Positions 42,894-51,792 of a stretch of 64,000 nucleotides of DNA are shown here, piece after piece. The stretch's first letter is position 1. Every line of letters starts with the position of its first letter. Under the pieces are notes generated by a model, which was not told the DNA's origin, did no database searches, and was given only the letters and a program-made list of their open reading frames with translations. The stretch comes from Acidisoma sp. PAMC 29798 (lineage in GTDB: Bacteria > Pseudomonadota > Alphaproteobacteria > Acetobacterales > Acetobacteraceae), in NCBI RefSeq assembly GCF_030252425.1, contig NZ_CP126994.1:1364001-1428000 (forward strand), read 5' to 3'. Made by a program: the position numbers and the translations under genes.

Positions 42894-43658
42894 CTAGCCG
42901 AACAGCGGCGGCTCGTAATCGACGGCCATGAAGGTCAGCCCGTCCGGCGGGGCGGTGGGGCCGCCGGCGGCCCGGGCGCGGGCGGCTAATGCCTCCGCCA
43001 CACGGGTCGGCGGCCAGCTTCCATCCCCCACGAGCTTGAGCGTGCCGACGATGTTGCGAATCTGGTGGTGCAGGAAACTGCGCGCCTCGGCCTCAATCAC
43101 CACATGCTCACCCTCGCGCCGAACCTCCAGCCGTTCCAGCGTGCGGATCGGTGACTTCGCTTGGCAACTGCCCGCCCGGAAGGTCGTGAAGTCGTGCCGC
43201 CCGAGCAGATGGGTCGCGCCTTCTGCCATCGCTACCGCATCCAGCGCATGCGGCAATTGCCACACGCGGCCGGCTTCCAGCGCCGGTCGGGCGCGGCGAT
43301 TGAGGATGACGTAGCGATAGTGGCGGCGGATGGCCGTGAAACGCGGGTGCCAGCCCTCGGGCGCGATCCGCGCCTCGATCACTGCGAGGGCGTATTGCTT
43401 GGTGTAGAAGTTGAGCGCCTCGCGCACCCGCAGCGGATCGAACGAACCGGGCAGGTCGATCATTGCGACCTGACCCGCCGCGTGAACGCCAGAATCCGTC
43501 CGCCCCGCGCCCGTGCAGGCGACGGGCGCGCCTTGGGCGAGATGCGAGGCCGCTTCCTCCAAAGCCTGCTGCACCGACATGCCGTTCTTCTGGCGCTGCC
43601 AGCCCACGAAGCCGCCGCCGTCATATTCGACGAGCAGCGCGTAGCGAGTCGTCGTCAC
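42894..43658 (-). CDS. truA: tRNA pseudouridine(38-40) synthase
   Basis: A 254-residue enzyme. The catalytic aspartate is in the signature ACTGAGRTDSGVHA near residue 50, preceded by YDGGGFVGWQRQ and followed by the family-typical NYFTK-like FYTKQYALAV and SFLHHQIRNIVGTL. It isomerises uridines 38-40 in the anticodon arm of many tRNAs. Its ATG overlaps the fmt stop by a few bases, so it is coupled to fmt and def upstream. Confidence 0.97.
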   Translation of the reverse strand: MTTTRYALLVEYDGGGFVGWQRQKNGMSVQQALEEAASHLAQGAPVACTGAGRTDSGVHAAGQVAMIDLPGSFDPLRVREALNFYTKQYALAVIEARIAPEGWHPRFTAIRRHYRYVILNRRARPALEAGRVWQLPHALDAVAMAEGATHLLGRHDFTTFRAGSCQAKSPIRTLERLEVRREGEHVVIEAEARSFLHHQIRNIVGTLKLVGDGSWPPTRVAEALAARARAAGGPTAPPDGLTFMAVDYEPPLFG

Positions 43659-44566
43659 GTCGTGCCGAGGACGGTGCCCACCGGCACCGCAAAGCCGCGC
43701 AGGAAATCGCCCGCGATGACGGGGCCGCGCCCGGCGCGTTGCAGGCGCAGGATACGCAAGGCGCCGTCTCCGGTCGCAATCGTCAGCCTGTCGTCCAGCA
43801 CCGTGCCCGGCTCGCCCATGCCGACGCTGATCTCGGCCTCCAGCATCTTCAGCACATCGGTGCCGAGGGTCGTGAAGGCGCCGGGCCAGGGATCGAAGGC
43901 GCGCGTCTGTCGCTCGATCCGCTGGGCGGTCTGGGTCCAGTCGATGCGGCCGTCCGCGCGGGTGAGGCGCGGGGCATAGGTGCTGCCCTCGTCCGGTTGC
44001 GGCACTGCCGGCGGATCTTCCGCCAGGGCGCGGAGAATGAGCCGACCGCCGAGGGCTGCCAGGGCGTCATGCATCTCCCCCAACCGCGCCTTGGGCCCGA
44101 TGGGGAGCGCTTCGCGCAGCAGCATGGGTCCGGTGTCGAGGCCCGCATCCATGCGCATGATGGTGATGCCGGTTTCCGCATCGCCTGCCAGGATCGCGGC
44201 ATGGATCGGCGCCGCGCCGCGCCAGCGCGGCAGCAGGCTCGCATGGATATTGATGCAGCCCCGGCGCGGTGCCTCTAGCCAATCCCGCGGCAGGATCAGG
44301 CCGTAAGCCGCGACGACGGCGGCATCGAGATCGAGGGCGCGGAAGCTGTCCAGCTCGGCGGCATTGCCGCGTAGCTTGGCCGGATGATGGACGGCAATGC
44401 CCAGGCGATCCGCCGCGCGATGCGCCGGGCAGGCTTGCAGCGCCTGTCCGCGCCCCGAGGGTCGCGGCGGCTGGCAATAGACGGCGCGCATCTCATGGCC
44501 CGCCGCCACCAGCGCTTCGAGCGCCGGTACCGCGAAGTCCGGGCTGCCCATGAAGGCGAGTTTCAT
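43655..44566 (-). CDS. fmt: Methionyl-tRNA formyltransferase
   Basis: About 303 residues from MKLAFMGSPDFAVPALEAL at 44566; an ATG four codons earlier also exists. The active-site block INIHASLLPRWRGAAPIHAAI with the family's Asn-His-...-Asp set and LPRDWLEAPRRGCIN are clear. It formylates initiator Met-tRNA using 10-formyltetrahydrofolate. It lies between def and truA on the same strand, the standard def-fmt order, with a family A repeat in the def-fmt gap. Confidence 0.97.
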   Translation of the reverse strand: MKLAFMGSPDFAVPALEALVAAGHEMRAVYCQPPRPSGRGQALQACPAHRAADRLGIAVHHPAKLRGNAAELDSFRALDLDAAVVAAYGLILPRDWLEAPRRGCINIHASLLPRWRGAAPIHAAILAGDAETGITIMRMDAGLDTGPMLLREALPIGPKARLGEMHDALAALGGRLILRALAEDPPAVPQPDEGSTYAPRLTRADGRIDWTQTAQRIERQTRAFDPWPGAFTTLGTDVLKMLEAEISVGMGEPGTVLDDRLTIATGDGALRILRLQRAGRGPVIAGDFLRGFAVPVGTVLGTT

Positions 44567-44580
44567 CGGCGTCAGCAATC

Positions 44581-44610
44581 GTAGGGCGGAAGAGCGGGGC
44601 GTATTCCGCC
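44581..44610 (-). repeat. Family A intergenic palindrome, single unit
   Basis: GTAGGGCGGAAGAGCGGGGC followed by GTATTCCGCC, the reverse orientation of the consensus. It lies between the co-directional def and fmt genes, inside the operon. The loop part is diverged (GCGGGGC). Confidence 0.75.
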
Positions 44611-44639
44611 ATGAGACGATGGGGTTATCACCATCGCCG

Positions 44640-45173
44640 TCAGCCGGCCCGCTTGAGTCGCTGTTCCTTGACCATCTTGCGCAGGATCATGTTGCGCTTG
44701 AGCGCTGAGAGGTGATCGACGAACAGCACCCCGTCCAGATGGTCGATCTCATGTTGAAGGCAGGTCGCGAGCAGCCCATCGGCGTCGAGCGTCCGTGGCT
44801 TGCCGTCGATATCCTCATAGGACACGGTGATCTTCTCCGGCCGCGTCACCTCGGCGTAATGGCCGGGCAGGGACAGGCAGCCTTCCTCCCGCGTCGCTTC
44901 CTCACGGCTCATGCGCTCGATCTTCGGATTGATCAGCGTGATCGGCTCAGGCTTGCCGTCCGCCATCAGGTCGATCACCGCAAACCGCAGGTCGCTGCCG
45001 ACCTGTGGCGCGGCGAGGCCGATGCCGGGCGCCGCATACATCGTCGCCATCATCTGCGGCAGCAGGGCGGCGATGGTCGCGCGGTCCCGCTCCGTCACGC
45101 GGCGGGTCTTCGCCTTCAGGCGTGCGTCGGGCGCGAGGATAATCGGCAGCGTGACTGATTTCGGGGCGGTCAT
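44640..45173 (-). CDS. def: Peptide deformylase
   Basis: A 177-residue metalloenzyme with all three motifs: GIGLAAPQVG, EEGCLSLPG and QHEIDHLDGVLF, giving the Cys and two His metal ligands and the catalytic Glu. It removes the formyl group from new proteins. A short C-terminal tail is basic (KEQRLKRAG). It is the first gene of the def-fmt-truA set and is divergent from the heat-shock gene. Confidence 0.97.
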   Translation of the reverse strand: MTAPKSVTLPIILAPDARLKAKTRRVTERDRATIAALLPQMMATMYAAPGIGLAAPQVGSDLRFAVIDLMADGKPEPITLINPKIERMSREEATREEGCLSLPGHYAEVTRPEKITVSYEDIDGKPRTLDADGLLATCLQHEIDHLDGVLFVDHLSALKRNMILRKMVKEQRLKRAG

Positions 45174-45257
45174 CCGGCCGATTTAGCCGGTGCCTTGCTG
45201 TGGATCAACGCATGCGATGCAGAAGCGTCCCAGAAGCGGGGCTGAGGGGCCGGCCGC

Positions 45258-45289
45258 TTGCAACATACGGGCGTGAGACCCACTATACT
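45258..45289 (+). promoter_or_regulatory. Candidate promoter of the hsp20 gene
   Basis: TATACT at 45284-45289 is a good -10 box. TTGCAA at 45258-45263 is the best -35 but lies 20 bases away, longer than ideal. It could also be read as a CTTG-type heat-shock element. The ROSE hairpin begins 32 bases downstream. Confidence 0.35.
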
Positions 45290-45320
45290 GTCAGCGAGTG
45301 CCGCTTTTGGGCTCGTTCAT

Positions 45321-45343
45321 GCTTCGCTCTACGAAGAGGAGGC
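45321..45343 (+). promoter_or_regulatory. ROSE-type RNA thermometer hairpin hiding the hsp20 ribosome site
   Basis: GCTTCGCTCT (45321-45330), an ACGA loop, then AGAGGAGGC (45335-45343) pair base for base with a single bulged G opposite the ribosome site AGGAGG. This T(T/C)GCT strand with a bulged G is the hallmark of ROSE elements, which melt on heating and allow translation of small heat-shock genes. The site is 9 bases before the ATG at 45352. Confidence 0.75.
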
Positions 45344-45351
45344 TTCTGCGT

Positions 45352-45885
45352 ATGACGACTCGCGTCTTTACCTCGCCGCTGTTCCTGGGTTTCGACCATC
45401 TGGAGCAGATTCTGGAACGGGCCTCCAAAACCCAGTCCGAGGGGTATCCCCCCTATAATATCGAACAGACCGGTCCATCCGGCCTGCGGATCAGCTTGGC
45501 CGTGGCTGGGTTCAGCATGGAAGAGCTTCAGATCACCCATGAGGATAACCAGTTGGTCATCCGGGGGCGTCAAAGCGAAGACACCCAAGGACGCACCTTC
45601 CTCTACCGCGGGATCGCATCGCGCCAGTTCCAGCGTGCCTTCGTTCTCGCCGAAGGGATCGAGATCAAGGGCGCTTGGCTGAATAACGGTTTGCTCCATA
45701 TCGATCTGATCCGTCCGCAGCCGGAAAGCCGGGTGCGCACGATCCCGATCGACACTGTCGCCAAGTCGGGCGGTGTGAGTGCGGCCGTGCCGCCCCGACC
45801 CCGCCGGGATGTGCGGGAAGTGGCCGAGGTGCGGCACGATGCCGGCCCTCAGGTCGGAATAGCCAGGATCGTTGGCGAACAGTGA
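45352..45885 (+). CDS. Small heat-shock protein, Hsp20/IbpA family
   Basis: About 177 residues from the ATG at 45352 (MTTRVFTSPLFLGFDHLEQIL), an opening typical of alphaproteobacterial Hsp20. The alpha-crystallin domain runs from about residue 35 (YNIEQTGPSGLRISLAVAGF) to LHIDLIRP near residue 125. A Pro/Arg-rich tail follows. It holds unfolded proteins during heat stress. A ROSE thermometer covers its ribosome site. The ORF continues upstream, but that part is the RNA element and not protein. A DUF1150 gene follows. Confidence 0.95.
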   Translation: MTTRVFTSPLFLGFDHLEQILERASKTQSEGYPPYNIEQTGPSGLRISLAVAGFSMEELQITHEDNQLVIRGRQSEDTQGRTFLYRGIASRQFQRAFVLAEGIEIKGAWLNNGLLHIDLIRPQPESRVRTIPIDTVAKSGGVSAAVPPRPRRDVREVAEVRHDAGPQVGIARIVGEQ

Positions 45886-45943
45886 CGATCTGCTGCGCCT
45901 GGGTGGGCCGATGCGCCGCCCGTTGAGAAAAGGACGACACAGG

Positions 45944-46201
45944 ATGCGTAACTGGAATGGCGACGGCGAGGACGAGTCCACGGATACGGTCCGTATTCTC
46001 GACATCCGCCAGATCACGACCGATCAGCTTGCCCAGCTCGGCGTGTCTCAATTGGCCTATATCAAGCCCGTCACCGTCGGCGGAGAGGACGTCTTCGCCA
46101 TTCATGCGGCGGACGGCACGCCCATGGCGGTGGCCCCGAATCGTGATCTCGCCTGGGGTGCGATCCTGGAGCACGAGATGGTGCCGGCTTTCGTCAACTA
46201 A
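45944..46201 (+). CDS. DUF1150 family protein
   Basis: An 85-residue protein (MRNWNGDGEDE...) with the DUF1150 pattern ITTDQLAQLGVSQLAYIKPV and HAADGTPMAVAPNRDLA. The family is confined to alphaproteobacteria as far as I know and often follows an hsp20 gene, as here. Its role is not known. An AAAAGGA site stands ahead of the ATG. An upstream TTG in frame overlaps the hsp20 stop but is a poorer start. Confidence 0.9.
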   Translation: MRNWNGDGEDESTDTVRILDIRQITTDQLAQLGVSQLAYIKPVTVGGEDVFAIHAADGTPMAVAPNRDLAWGAILEHEMVPAFVN

Positions 46202-46255
46202 ACCGGGTGCGGGTTTCGCTTTCGTCCGACTCGCGACATCGGGCATGTCTCGCTG

Positions 46256-47716
46256 ATGGCTAAATCGACCTCCCGCTACGTGTGCCAAAGCTGCGGTGCG
46301 GTTCATCCCAAATGGGGTGGCCGCTGCGAAAGCTGTGGCGCCTGGAATAGCATCGTCGAAGAGGTTCTGCCGGCGACGACCGGCGCCCGCGCGCCCGCGC
46401 AATCGGGCCGGCGGATCACGCTGTTCGGACTCGAGGGCGCCTCGGAGCCCCCGCCGCGCCGGCAGACCGGCTTGCCGGAACTGGACCGTGTGCTCGGTGG
46501 CGGCTTGGTGGCAGCCTCTGCCATTCTGGTCGGCGGTGATCCCGGCATCGGCAAATCCACCCTCATGCTCCAGGCGGCCGCGAGCCTGGCGCGCGCCGGT
46601 GGCCGCGCCGTCTATGTCTCCGGCGAAGAATCGATTGATCAATTGCGCATGCGCGCTCGCCGGCTCGGCCTCGCGGATGCGCCGGTGGAGTTGGCCGCCG
46701 CGACCGGCGTGCAGGATATCGCCGCGACCATGCAGGCCGCCGGGCGAGGCGAGGGGCGGCCGGTGTCCCTCCTCGTCATCGATTCGATCCAGACCATGGT
46801 GCATGACGGCCTGGATTCCGCGCCCGGCACGGTGGCGCAGGTGCGGGCCTGCGCACTGGAACTCATCCGCCTCGCCAAGACTGAGGGTTTCGCGCTGGTC
46901 CTGGTCGGGCATGTGACGAAGGACGGCGCGCTCGCAGGCCCCCGCGTCATGGAGCACATGGTCGATGCCGTGCTCTATTTCGAAGGCGATCGCGGCCACC
47001 AATTCCGCATTCTGCGCGGCGTCAAAAACCGCTTCGGCGCGACCGACGAAATCGGCGTCTTCGAGATGACCGAGCAGGGCCTGGCTGAGGTCGCGAACCC
47101 CTCTGCCCTGTTCCTGGCCGAGCGGCGCGGCAATATCGCGGGCAGCGCCGTTTTCGCGGGCATCGAGGGCACGCGGCCGGTGCTGATGGAAATCCAGGCG
47201 CTGCTTTCGCCCAATCCCGGCGGCTCCCCGCGTCGTTCCGTGCTGGGCTGGGACGGTGGCCGGCTCGGTATGCTGCTCGCCGTGTTGGAAAGCCGAGGCG
47301 GGCTGCGCCTTGCCCAGCAGGACGTTTATCTGAATGTCGCCGGCGGCTTGCGCATCACCGAGCCTGCCGCCGATCTGGCGGTCGCCGCCGCCATCGCGTC
47401 CGCCGCCGCCGGCCAGCCGACCGACCCCAGCCTCGCCTTCTTCGGTGAAATCGGCCTGTCCGGCGAAGTGCGGCAGGTCGCGCAGGCCGAGTTGCGGCTG
47501 AAGGAAATGGCCAAGCTCGGCTTCACTGCCGCCGCCATGCCGCGTCGCCTCGGCGGTGGCACGCGCCGACCCATCGCGCCGCCGCCCGGTCTGACCCTGG
47601 CGGAAATTGGCCATGTGAGCGATCTTCTGGTGCGGTTCCGCGACAAGCCCGAGGCTCCCAAGGCTTCGGCGAGCGCGCGCGGGAAAGCAGTGCCCGCCCT
47701 GGAAGGCTCGGAATGA
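46256..47716 (+). CDS. radA: DNA repair protein RadA
   Basis: A 486-residue protein. The N-terminal zinc finger is YVCQSCGAVHPKWGGRCESC, the Walker A box is GGDPGIGKST near residue 98, and the RadA-specific KNRFG motif lies near residue 258. The C-terminal third is the Lon-like domain (DVYLNVAGGLRI). It drives branch migration in recombinational repair. It ends by overlapping the cvpA start (ATGA). Confidence 0.97.
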   Translation: MAKSTSRYVCQSCGAVHPKWGGRCESCGAWNSIVEEVLPATTGARAPAQSGRRITLFGLEGASEPPPRRQTGLPELDRVLGGGLVAASAILVGGDPGIGKSTLMLQAAASLARAGGRAVYVSGEESIDQLRMRARRLGLADAPVELAAATGVQDIAATMQAAGRGEGRPVSLLVIDSIQTMVHDGLDSAPGTVAQVRACALELIRLAKTEGFALVLVGHVTKDGALAGPRVMEHMVDAVLYFEGDRGHQFRILRGVKNRFGATDEIGVFEMTEQGLAEVANPSALFLAERRGNIAGSAVFAGIEGTRPVLMEIQALLSPNPGGSPRRSVLGWDGGRLGMLLAVLESRGGLRLAQQDVYLNVAGGLRITEPAADLAVAAAIASAAAGQPTDPSLAFFGEIGLSGEVRQVAQAELRLKEMAKLGFTAAAMPRRLGGGTRRPIAPPPGLTLAEIGHVSDLLVRFRDKPEAPKASASARGKAVPALEGSE

Positions 47717-48291
47717 CCTGGTTCGATCTCGCCATGCTCGGCGTCCTGGCGGTGTCGGCGCTGCTCGCTTTCTTTCGAGGATTCGTGCGCGAGGTTCTGG
47801 GCATCGGCGCCTGGATCGGCGCCATCCTGCTCGGCTTCTGGTTCTTCCCCTTCGTCAGCCCAAAGTTCGAGGGCTGGATCCACGCCAAGGAATTCGCCGA
47901 TCCGGCGGCCTTCGCGGCGGTCTTCCTGGTGTCGCTGATCGTGCTGTCGGTCATCAGCAGTTGGGCCGGCGCCCTGGTGCGCGGCTCGGCCTTGGGCGGC
48001 GTGGACCGCACCCTTGGCCTGGTCTTCGGTCTTGCGCGCGGTGCGGCCGTGCTCATTTTCGCCTATGTCGCGGCCGGACTGGTGACGGTTCCGCAGGACT
48101 GGCCCGAGCCGATACGGGATGCACGCTTCCTTCCCTATGTGTATGAAGGCGCCCAACAGGCGGTCACATTGTTACCGGACGGTTACCACCCGCATCTCGC
48201 GGCGCCGCCGTCCACGCAGCCGCCCAGCTTGAATGATTTGCTGCAGCCTCAGCCGAAAGGCTCGGCTTTAGCGCCGACTCAAAAGCAGTAG
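47713..48291 (+). CDS. cvpA: CvpA family membrane protein
   Basis: A 192-residue protein with four hydrophobic segments starting TWFDLAMLGVLAVSALLAFF, the CvpA pattern, with the conserved GFVREVL after the first helix. The C-terminal 50 residues are Pro/Gln-rich and hydrophilic. CvpA is linked to colicin V production and, more generally, envelope homeostasis, and its gene commonly sits just before purF, as it does here. Its start overlaps the radA stop. Confidence 0.92.
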   Translation: MTWFDLAMLGVLAVSALLAFFRGFVREVLGIGAWIGAILLGFWFFPFVSPKFEGWIHAKEFADPAAFAAVFLVSLIVLSVISSWAGALVRGSALGGVDRTLGLVFGLARGAAVLIFAYVAAGLVTVPQDWPEPIRDARFLPYVYEGAQQAVTLLPDGYHPHLAAPPSTQPPSLNDLLQPQPKGSALAPTQKQ

Positions 48292-48347
48292 AGACCGCCC
48301 ATCGCTCACCGCGACGCGGGATCAGGATTTTCGGGGATGCTCATCTG

Positions 48348-49832
48348 ATGGATGTTTACGGCGAGGACCGCCCCGAAGAGCCCGGTGATGACGACAAGAT
48401 GCACGAGGAATGCGGCGTCTTCGGCGTCTGGCATGCCGTGGACGCGGCGGCGATTACCGCCCTCGGCCTCCATGCCCTGCAGCATCGTGGCCAGGAAGCC
48501 ACCGGCATCGCGAGTTACGACGGCGAGCGCTTCCATGTTCATAAGGGCCTCGGCCTGGTCGGCGACAATTTCAGCGACGCCAAGATCATCGGCCGGCTGC
48601 CAGGTCCGCATGCCATAGGCCACAACCGCTATGCGACCACCGGCGAGACGGTGCTCCGCAACGTCCAGCCTCTGTACGCGGATTTCGAGTTCGGTGGCTT
48701 TGCTGTCGGCCATAACGGCAACCTGACCAATGCCCTGGCGCTCCGCCGGCAACTGGTCCGTCGTGGCTGCCTGTTCCAGTCCACCACCGACTCGGAAGTC
48801 TTCATCCACCTCATTGCCATAAGCCTGTATTCCACCGTCCTCGATCGCCTCATCGATGCGCTGAAGCAGGTGGTCGGCGCCTATTCCCTGGTCGCCCTGT
48901 CGCAAGACGGGCTGATCGGCGTGCGCGACCCGCAGGGGGTGCGCCCGCTGATCCTGGGCAAGCTGCCCCATGCCGATGGGCGGGATGGCTGGGTGCTGGC
49001 GAGCGAGACCTGCGCGCTGGAGATCGTCGGCGCTGAATTCGTGCGCGACATTGAGCCGGGTGAGATCGTGGTCATCAACGACCAGGGTGTGCGGAGCATC
49101 AAGCCCTTCCACACCACGACCTCGCGCTTCTGCATCTTCGAATACGTCTATTTCGCGCGGCCGGACTCGGTGATGGAGGGGAAGCCCGTCTATGGCGCCC
49201 GCAAGGAAATCGGTCGCGCTTTGGCCCGCGAGTCCGGCGTCGAGGCGGATGTCATCGTGCCGGTGCCCGATTCGGGCGTGCCCTCCGCGATGGGCTATGC
49301 CGCCGAAAGCGGCATTCCCTATGAGCTGGGCATCATCCGCAACCATTATGTCGGCCGCACCTTCATCGAGCCGACGGACCAGATCCGCAACCTCGGCGTT
49401 CGTCTGAAGCATTCCGGCAATCGTGCCGTGCTGGAAGGCAAGCGGGTCATCCTGGTGGACGATTCCATCGTTCGCGGCACGACCAGCCGCAAGATCGTCG
49501 AAATGGTCCGCGCCGCCGGCGCGACGGAGGTGCATATGCGCATCTCCTCACCGCCGACGACGCATTCCTGCTTCTACGGCATCGACACGCCGGAGCGCGG
49601 CAAGCTGCTCGCCGCCCGGCATGACGTGGCCGAGATGGCGGCGCTGATCGGCGCCGACAGCCTCGCCTTCATTTCCATCGACGGTTTGTATACGGCGTTG
49701 GGTAAGGCGAACCGCGATGCAGTGAACCCGCAGTTCTGCGACGCCTGTTTCACAGGCGACTACCCGATCGCACTGCACGATCTGGACGTGGTGTCCGACC
49801 GCCAATTGTCGTTCTTGCCGAAGGCCTCGTAG
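48348..49832 (+). CDS. purF: Amidophosphoribosyltransferase
   Basis: A 494-residue enzyme of the type with a propeptide: Cys22 in EECGVFGVW is the N-terminal nucleophile after removal of the first 21 residues. The PRPP-binding loop VILVDDSIVRGTTS lies near residue 370, and the C-terminal FCDACFTGDYP supplies iron-sulfur cluster cysteines, as in Bacillus-type PurF. It makes 5-phosphoribosylamine, the first committed step of purine synthesis. It follows cvpA after 56 bases. Confidence 0.97.
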   Translation: MDVYGEDRPEEPGDDDKMHEECGVFGVWHAVDAAAITALGLHALQHRGQEATGIASYDGERFHVHKGLGLVGDNFSDAKIIGRLPGPHAIGHNRYATTGETVLRNVQPLYADFEFGGFAVGHNGNLTNALALRRQLVRRGCLFQSTTDSEVFIHLIAISLYSTVLDRLIDALKQVVGAYSLVALSQDGLIGVRDPQGVRPLILGKLPHADGRDGWVLASETCALEIVGAEFVRDIEPGEIVVINDQGVRSIKPFHTTTSRFCIFEYVYFARPDSVMEGKPVYGARKEIGRALARESGVEADVIVPVPDSGVPSAMGYAAESGIPYELGIIRNHYVGRTFIEPTDQIRNLGVRLKHSGNRAVLEGKRVILVDDSIVRGTTSRKIVEMVRAAGATEVHMRISSPPTTHSCFYGIDTPERGKLLAARHDVAEMAALIGADSLAFISIDGLYTALGKANRDAVNPQFCDACFTGDYPIALHDLDVVSDRQLSFLPKAS

Positions 49833-49843
49833 AGAAAACGTAG

Positions 49844-49873
49844 AGCGGAATGCGCTGCGCTTTTCCGCCCTAC
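49844..49873 (+). repeat. Family A intergenic palindrome, single unit
   Basis: AGCGGAATGCGCTGCGC followed by TTTTCCGCCCTAC, slightly diverged in the first arm. It fills the 48-base gap between the convergent purF and ABC-F genes. Confidence 0.75.
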
Positions 49874-49880
49874 ACCTGCG

Positions 49881-51689
49881 CTAGCTCGCTAGCGCCTCGC
49901 GCTGCATTTCCAAGGTCATCCACCGCTCTTCCGCTTCCGCGATGTCGGTCTCGACCTTCTTGAGCGCGGCCGTCGTCGCGCCGAAGCGCTTGGGGTCTTT
50001 CTTGTAGAGGTCGGGATCGGACAGGAAGCGTTGCAGCTTGGCGATCTCGGCCTGCCATGTCGCGATCTGCTTGGGCAGCTTCTCCAAGGCGTCGATATCC
50101 TTGAAGCTCATCTTCTTGGGCTTCGCCGGCGCGCTAGACGTCTTGCCTGAGCCGTTACGGCCCGCAGGCGCGGCACCGCCCACCGTCGCGCGGCCTGGCA
50201 GGTCGGACTGCCGCTGCGCCATCATATCCGAATAGCCGCCGGCATATTCCGTCCAGCGCCCATCGCCTTCGGCGGCGAGGGTCGAGGTCACGACACGATC
50301 AAGGAAGTCTCGGTCATGGCTGACGAGCAGCACGGTGCCACTATATTCGGTCAGCATCTCCTGCAGCAGATCCAGCGTCTCGAAGTCCAGATCGTTGGTC
50401 GGCTCATCGAGCACCAGCAGGTTGGACGGCCGGGCGAGGGCGCAGGCCAGCAGCAACCGGCCACGCTCACCGCCCGACAGCGTGCCCACGGGGGTGCGCG
50501 CCTGTTCCGGCTTGAACATGAATTCCTTCATATAGCCGATGACATGGCGGCTCTCCGCGCCGACCTGCACCATGTCGCCATGACCGCCGGTCAGCGTATC
50601 CGCCAGGGTGGTGTTGGGGTCGAGCGTCGCGCGCTGCTGGTCCAGCGTCACCATTTCCAGATTGGTGCCGATGCGGATGCTGCCCGTATCGGGCATCTCA
50701 GCGCCAGTCAGCAGCTTGAGCAAGGTGGATTTGCCGGCGCCGTTCGGCCCGATGATGCCGAGGCGGTCGCCCCGGATGACCCGCAGATCGAGGCCGCGCA
50801 CGATCGGCCGGTCATAGGTCTTCGACACGCCCTCGGCCACGAAGACCAGCTTGCCTGAGCCCTCAGCCTCGCTCGCCGCCATCTTATTGCCGGTCGTGAC
50901 GCCGTTGCGGTCGCGGTATTTCTGGCGGAGGTCGGCGAGTTCCCCCACGCGGCGCACATTGCGCTTGCGCCGGGCCGTGACGCCGTAGCGCATCCAGTCT
51001 TCCTCGCGCGCGATCTCGCGGCTGAGCTTGTGATGCTCGGCCTCCTCCTGCGCCAGGATCTCCTCTCGCCAGTCGTCATACCCTTCGAAGCTGCGATCGA
51101 CCCGGCGCGTCACGCCACGGTCAAGCCATATGAGGGAGCGCGAAAGGGTGTTGAGCAACCGGCGATCATGGCTGATCAGCACCATGCCGGCACGAAGGCG
51201 TTGCAGCTCCTTTTCCAGCCACTCGATGGCGGGAAGGTCGAGATGGTTGGTCGGCTCGTCCAGCAGCAGCAGATCGGGCTCCGGCGCCAGGGCACGGGCA
51301 AGTGCCGCGCGGCGACCTTCGCCACCAGACAGGTTCAGGGGTGATTCCTCGCCGGTTAGGCCGAGGGCGGAGAGCAGGCTGGCGGCGCGATAGGGGTCGT
51401 CCCCCGGCCCCATGCCATCTTCGACATAGGCGAGGGTGGTCTTGAAGCCGGACAGGTCAGGCTCCTGCGGCAGGTAGCGGATGGTGGCGCCGGGCTGGAT
51501 GAAGCGCGTGCCGCCATCGATCTGCATCAGGCCGGCCGCGATCTTCAGCAGCGTGGACTTGCCCGAGCCGTTGCGGCCAATGAGGCAGATGCGGTCGCCT
51601 GCGCCGACATTCAGCTCCGCCCCGTCGAGCAGCGCCGTGGTGCCGAGGTTGATGCGGATATTCTGGAGAGAAAGCAAAGGTGGGGCCAT
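49881..51689 (-). CDS. ABC-F family ATPase (Uup-like)
   Basis: About 602 residues from the ATG at 51689 (MAPPLLSLQNIRI). Two ABC domains are present: Walker A GRNGSGKST and signature LSGGEGRR in the first, GPNGAGKST and LSGGERGR in the second. The linker between them is charged, and a C-terminal coiled coil (LEKLPKQIATWQAEIAKLQ to the end) is as in Uup. ABC-F proteins act on the ribosome or on DNA-related processes and have no membrane part. The ORF runs 35 codons further up without conserved residues. It is divergent from lepB. Confidence 0.92.
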   Translation of the reverse strand: MAPPLLSLQNIRINLGTTALLDGAELNVGAGDRICLIGRNGSGKSTLLKIAAGLMQIDGGTRFIQPGATIRYLPQEPDLSGFKTTLAYVEDGMGPGDDPYRAASLLSALGLTGEESPLNLSGGEGRRAALARALAPEPDLLLLDEPTNHLDLPAIEWLEKELQRLRAGMVLISHDRRLLNTLSRSLIWLDRGVTRRVDRSFEGYDDWREEILAQEEAEHHKLSREIAREEDWMRYGVTARRKRNVRRVGELADLRQKYRDRNGVTTGNKMAASEAEGSGKLVFVAEGVSKTYDRPIVRGLDLRVIRGDRLGIIGPNGAGKSTLLKLLTGAEMPDTGSIRIGTNLEMVTLDQQRATLDPNTTLADTLTGGHGDMVQVGAESRHVIGYMKEFMFKPEQARTPVGTLSGGERGRLLLACALARPSNLLVLDEPTNDLDFETLDLLQEMLTEYSGTVLLVSHDRDFLDRVVTSTLAAEGDGRWTEYAGGYSDMMAQRQSDLPGRATVGGAAPAGRNGSGKTSSAPAKPKKMSFKDIDALEKLPKQIATWQAEIAKLQRFLSDPDLYKKDPKRFGATTAALKKVETDIAEAEERWMTLEMQREALAS

Positions 51690-51792
51690 GGGCGGGTTGT
51701 GACCGATCGCATACCCTGTCCGCAACCCACATTGCTTGACAGGCAGAACCCTTTCCGCGACATCCCGCACGCTCTCAAGGATTCGGCAGTAC

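Noticed and set aside
51736-51764. TTGACA at 51736-51741 as the lepB promoter
   Set aside because: The -35 box is perfect, but no fair -10 box stands 16-18 bases on, so I did not list it.
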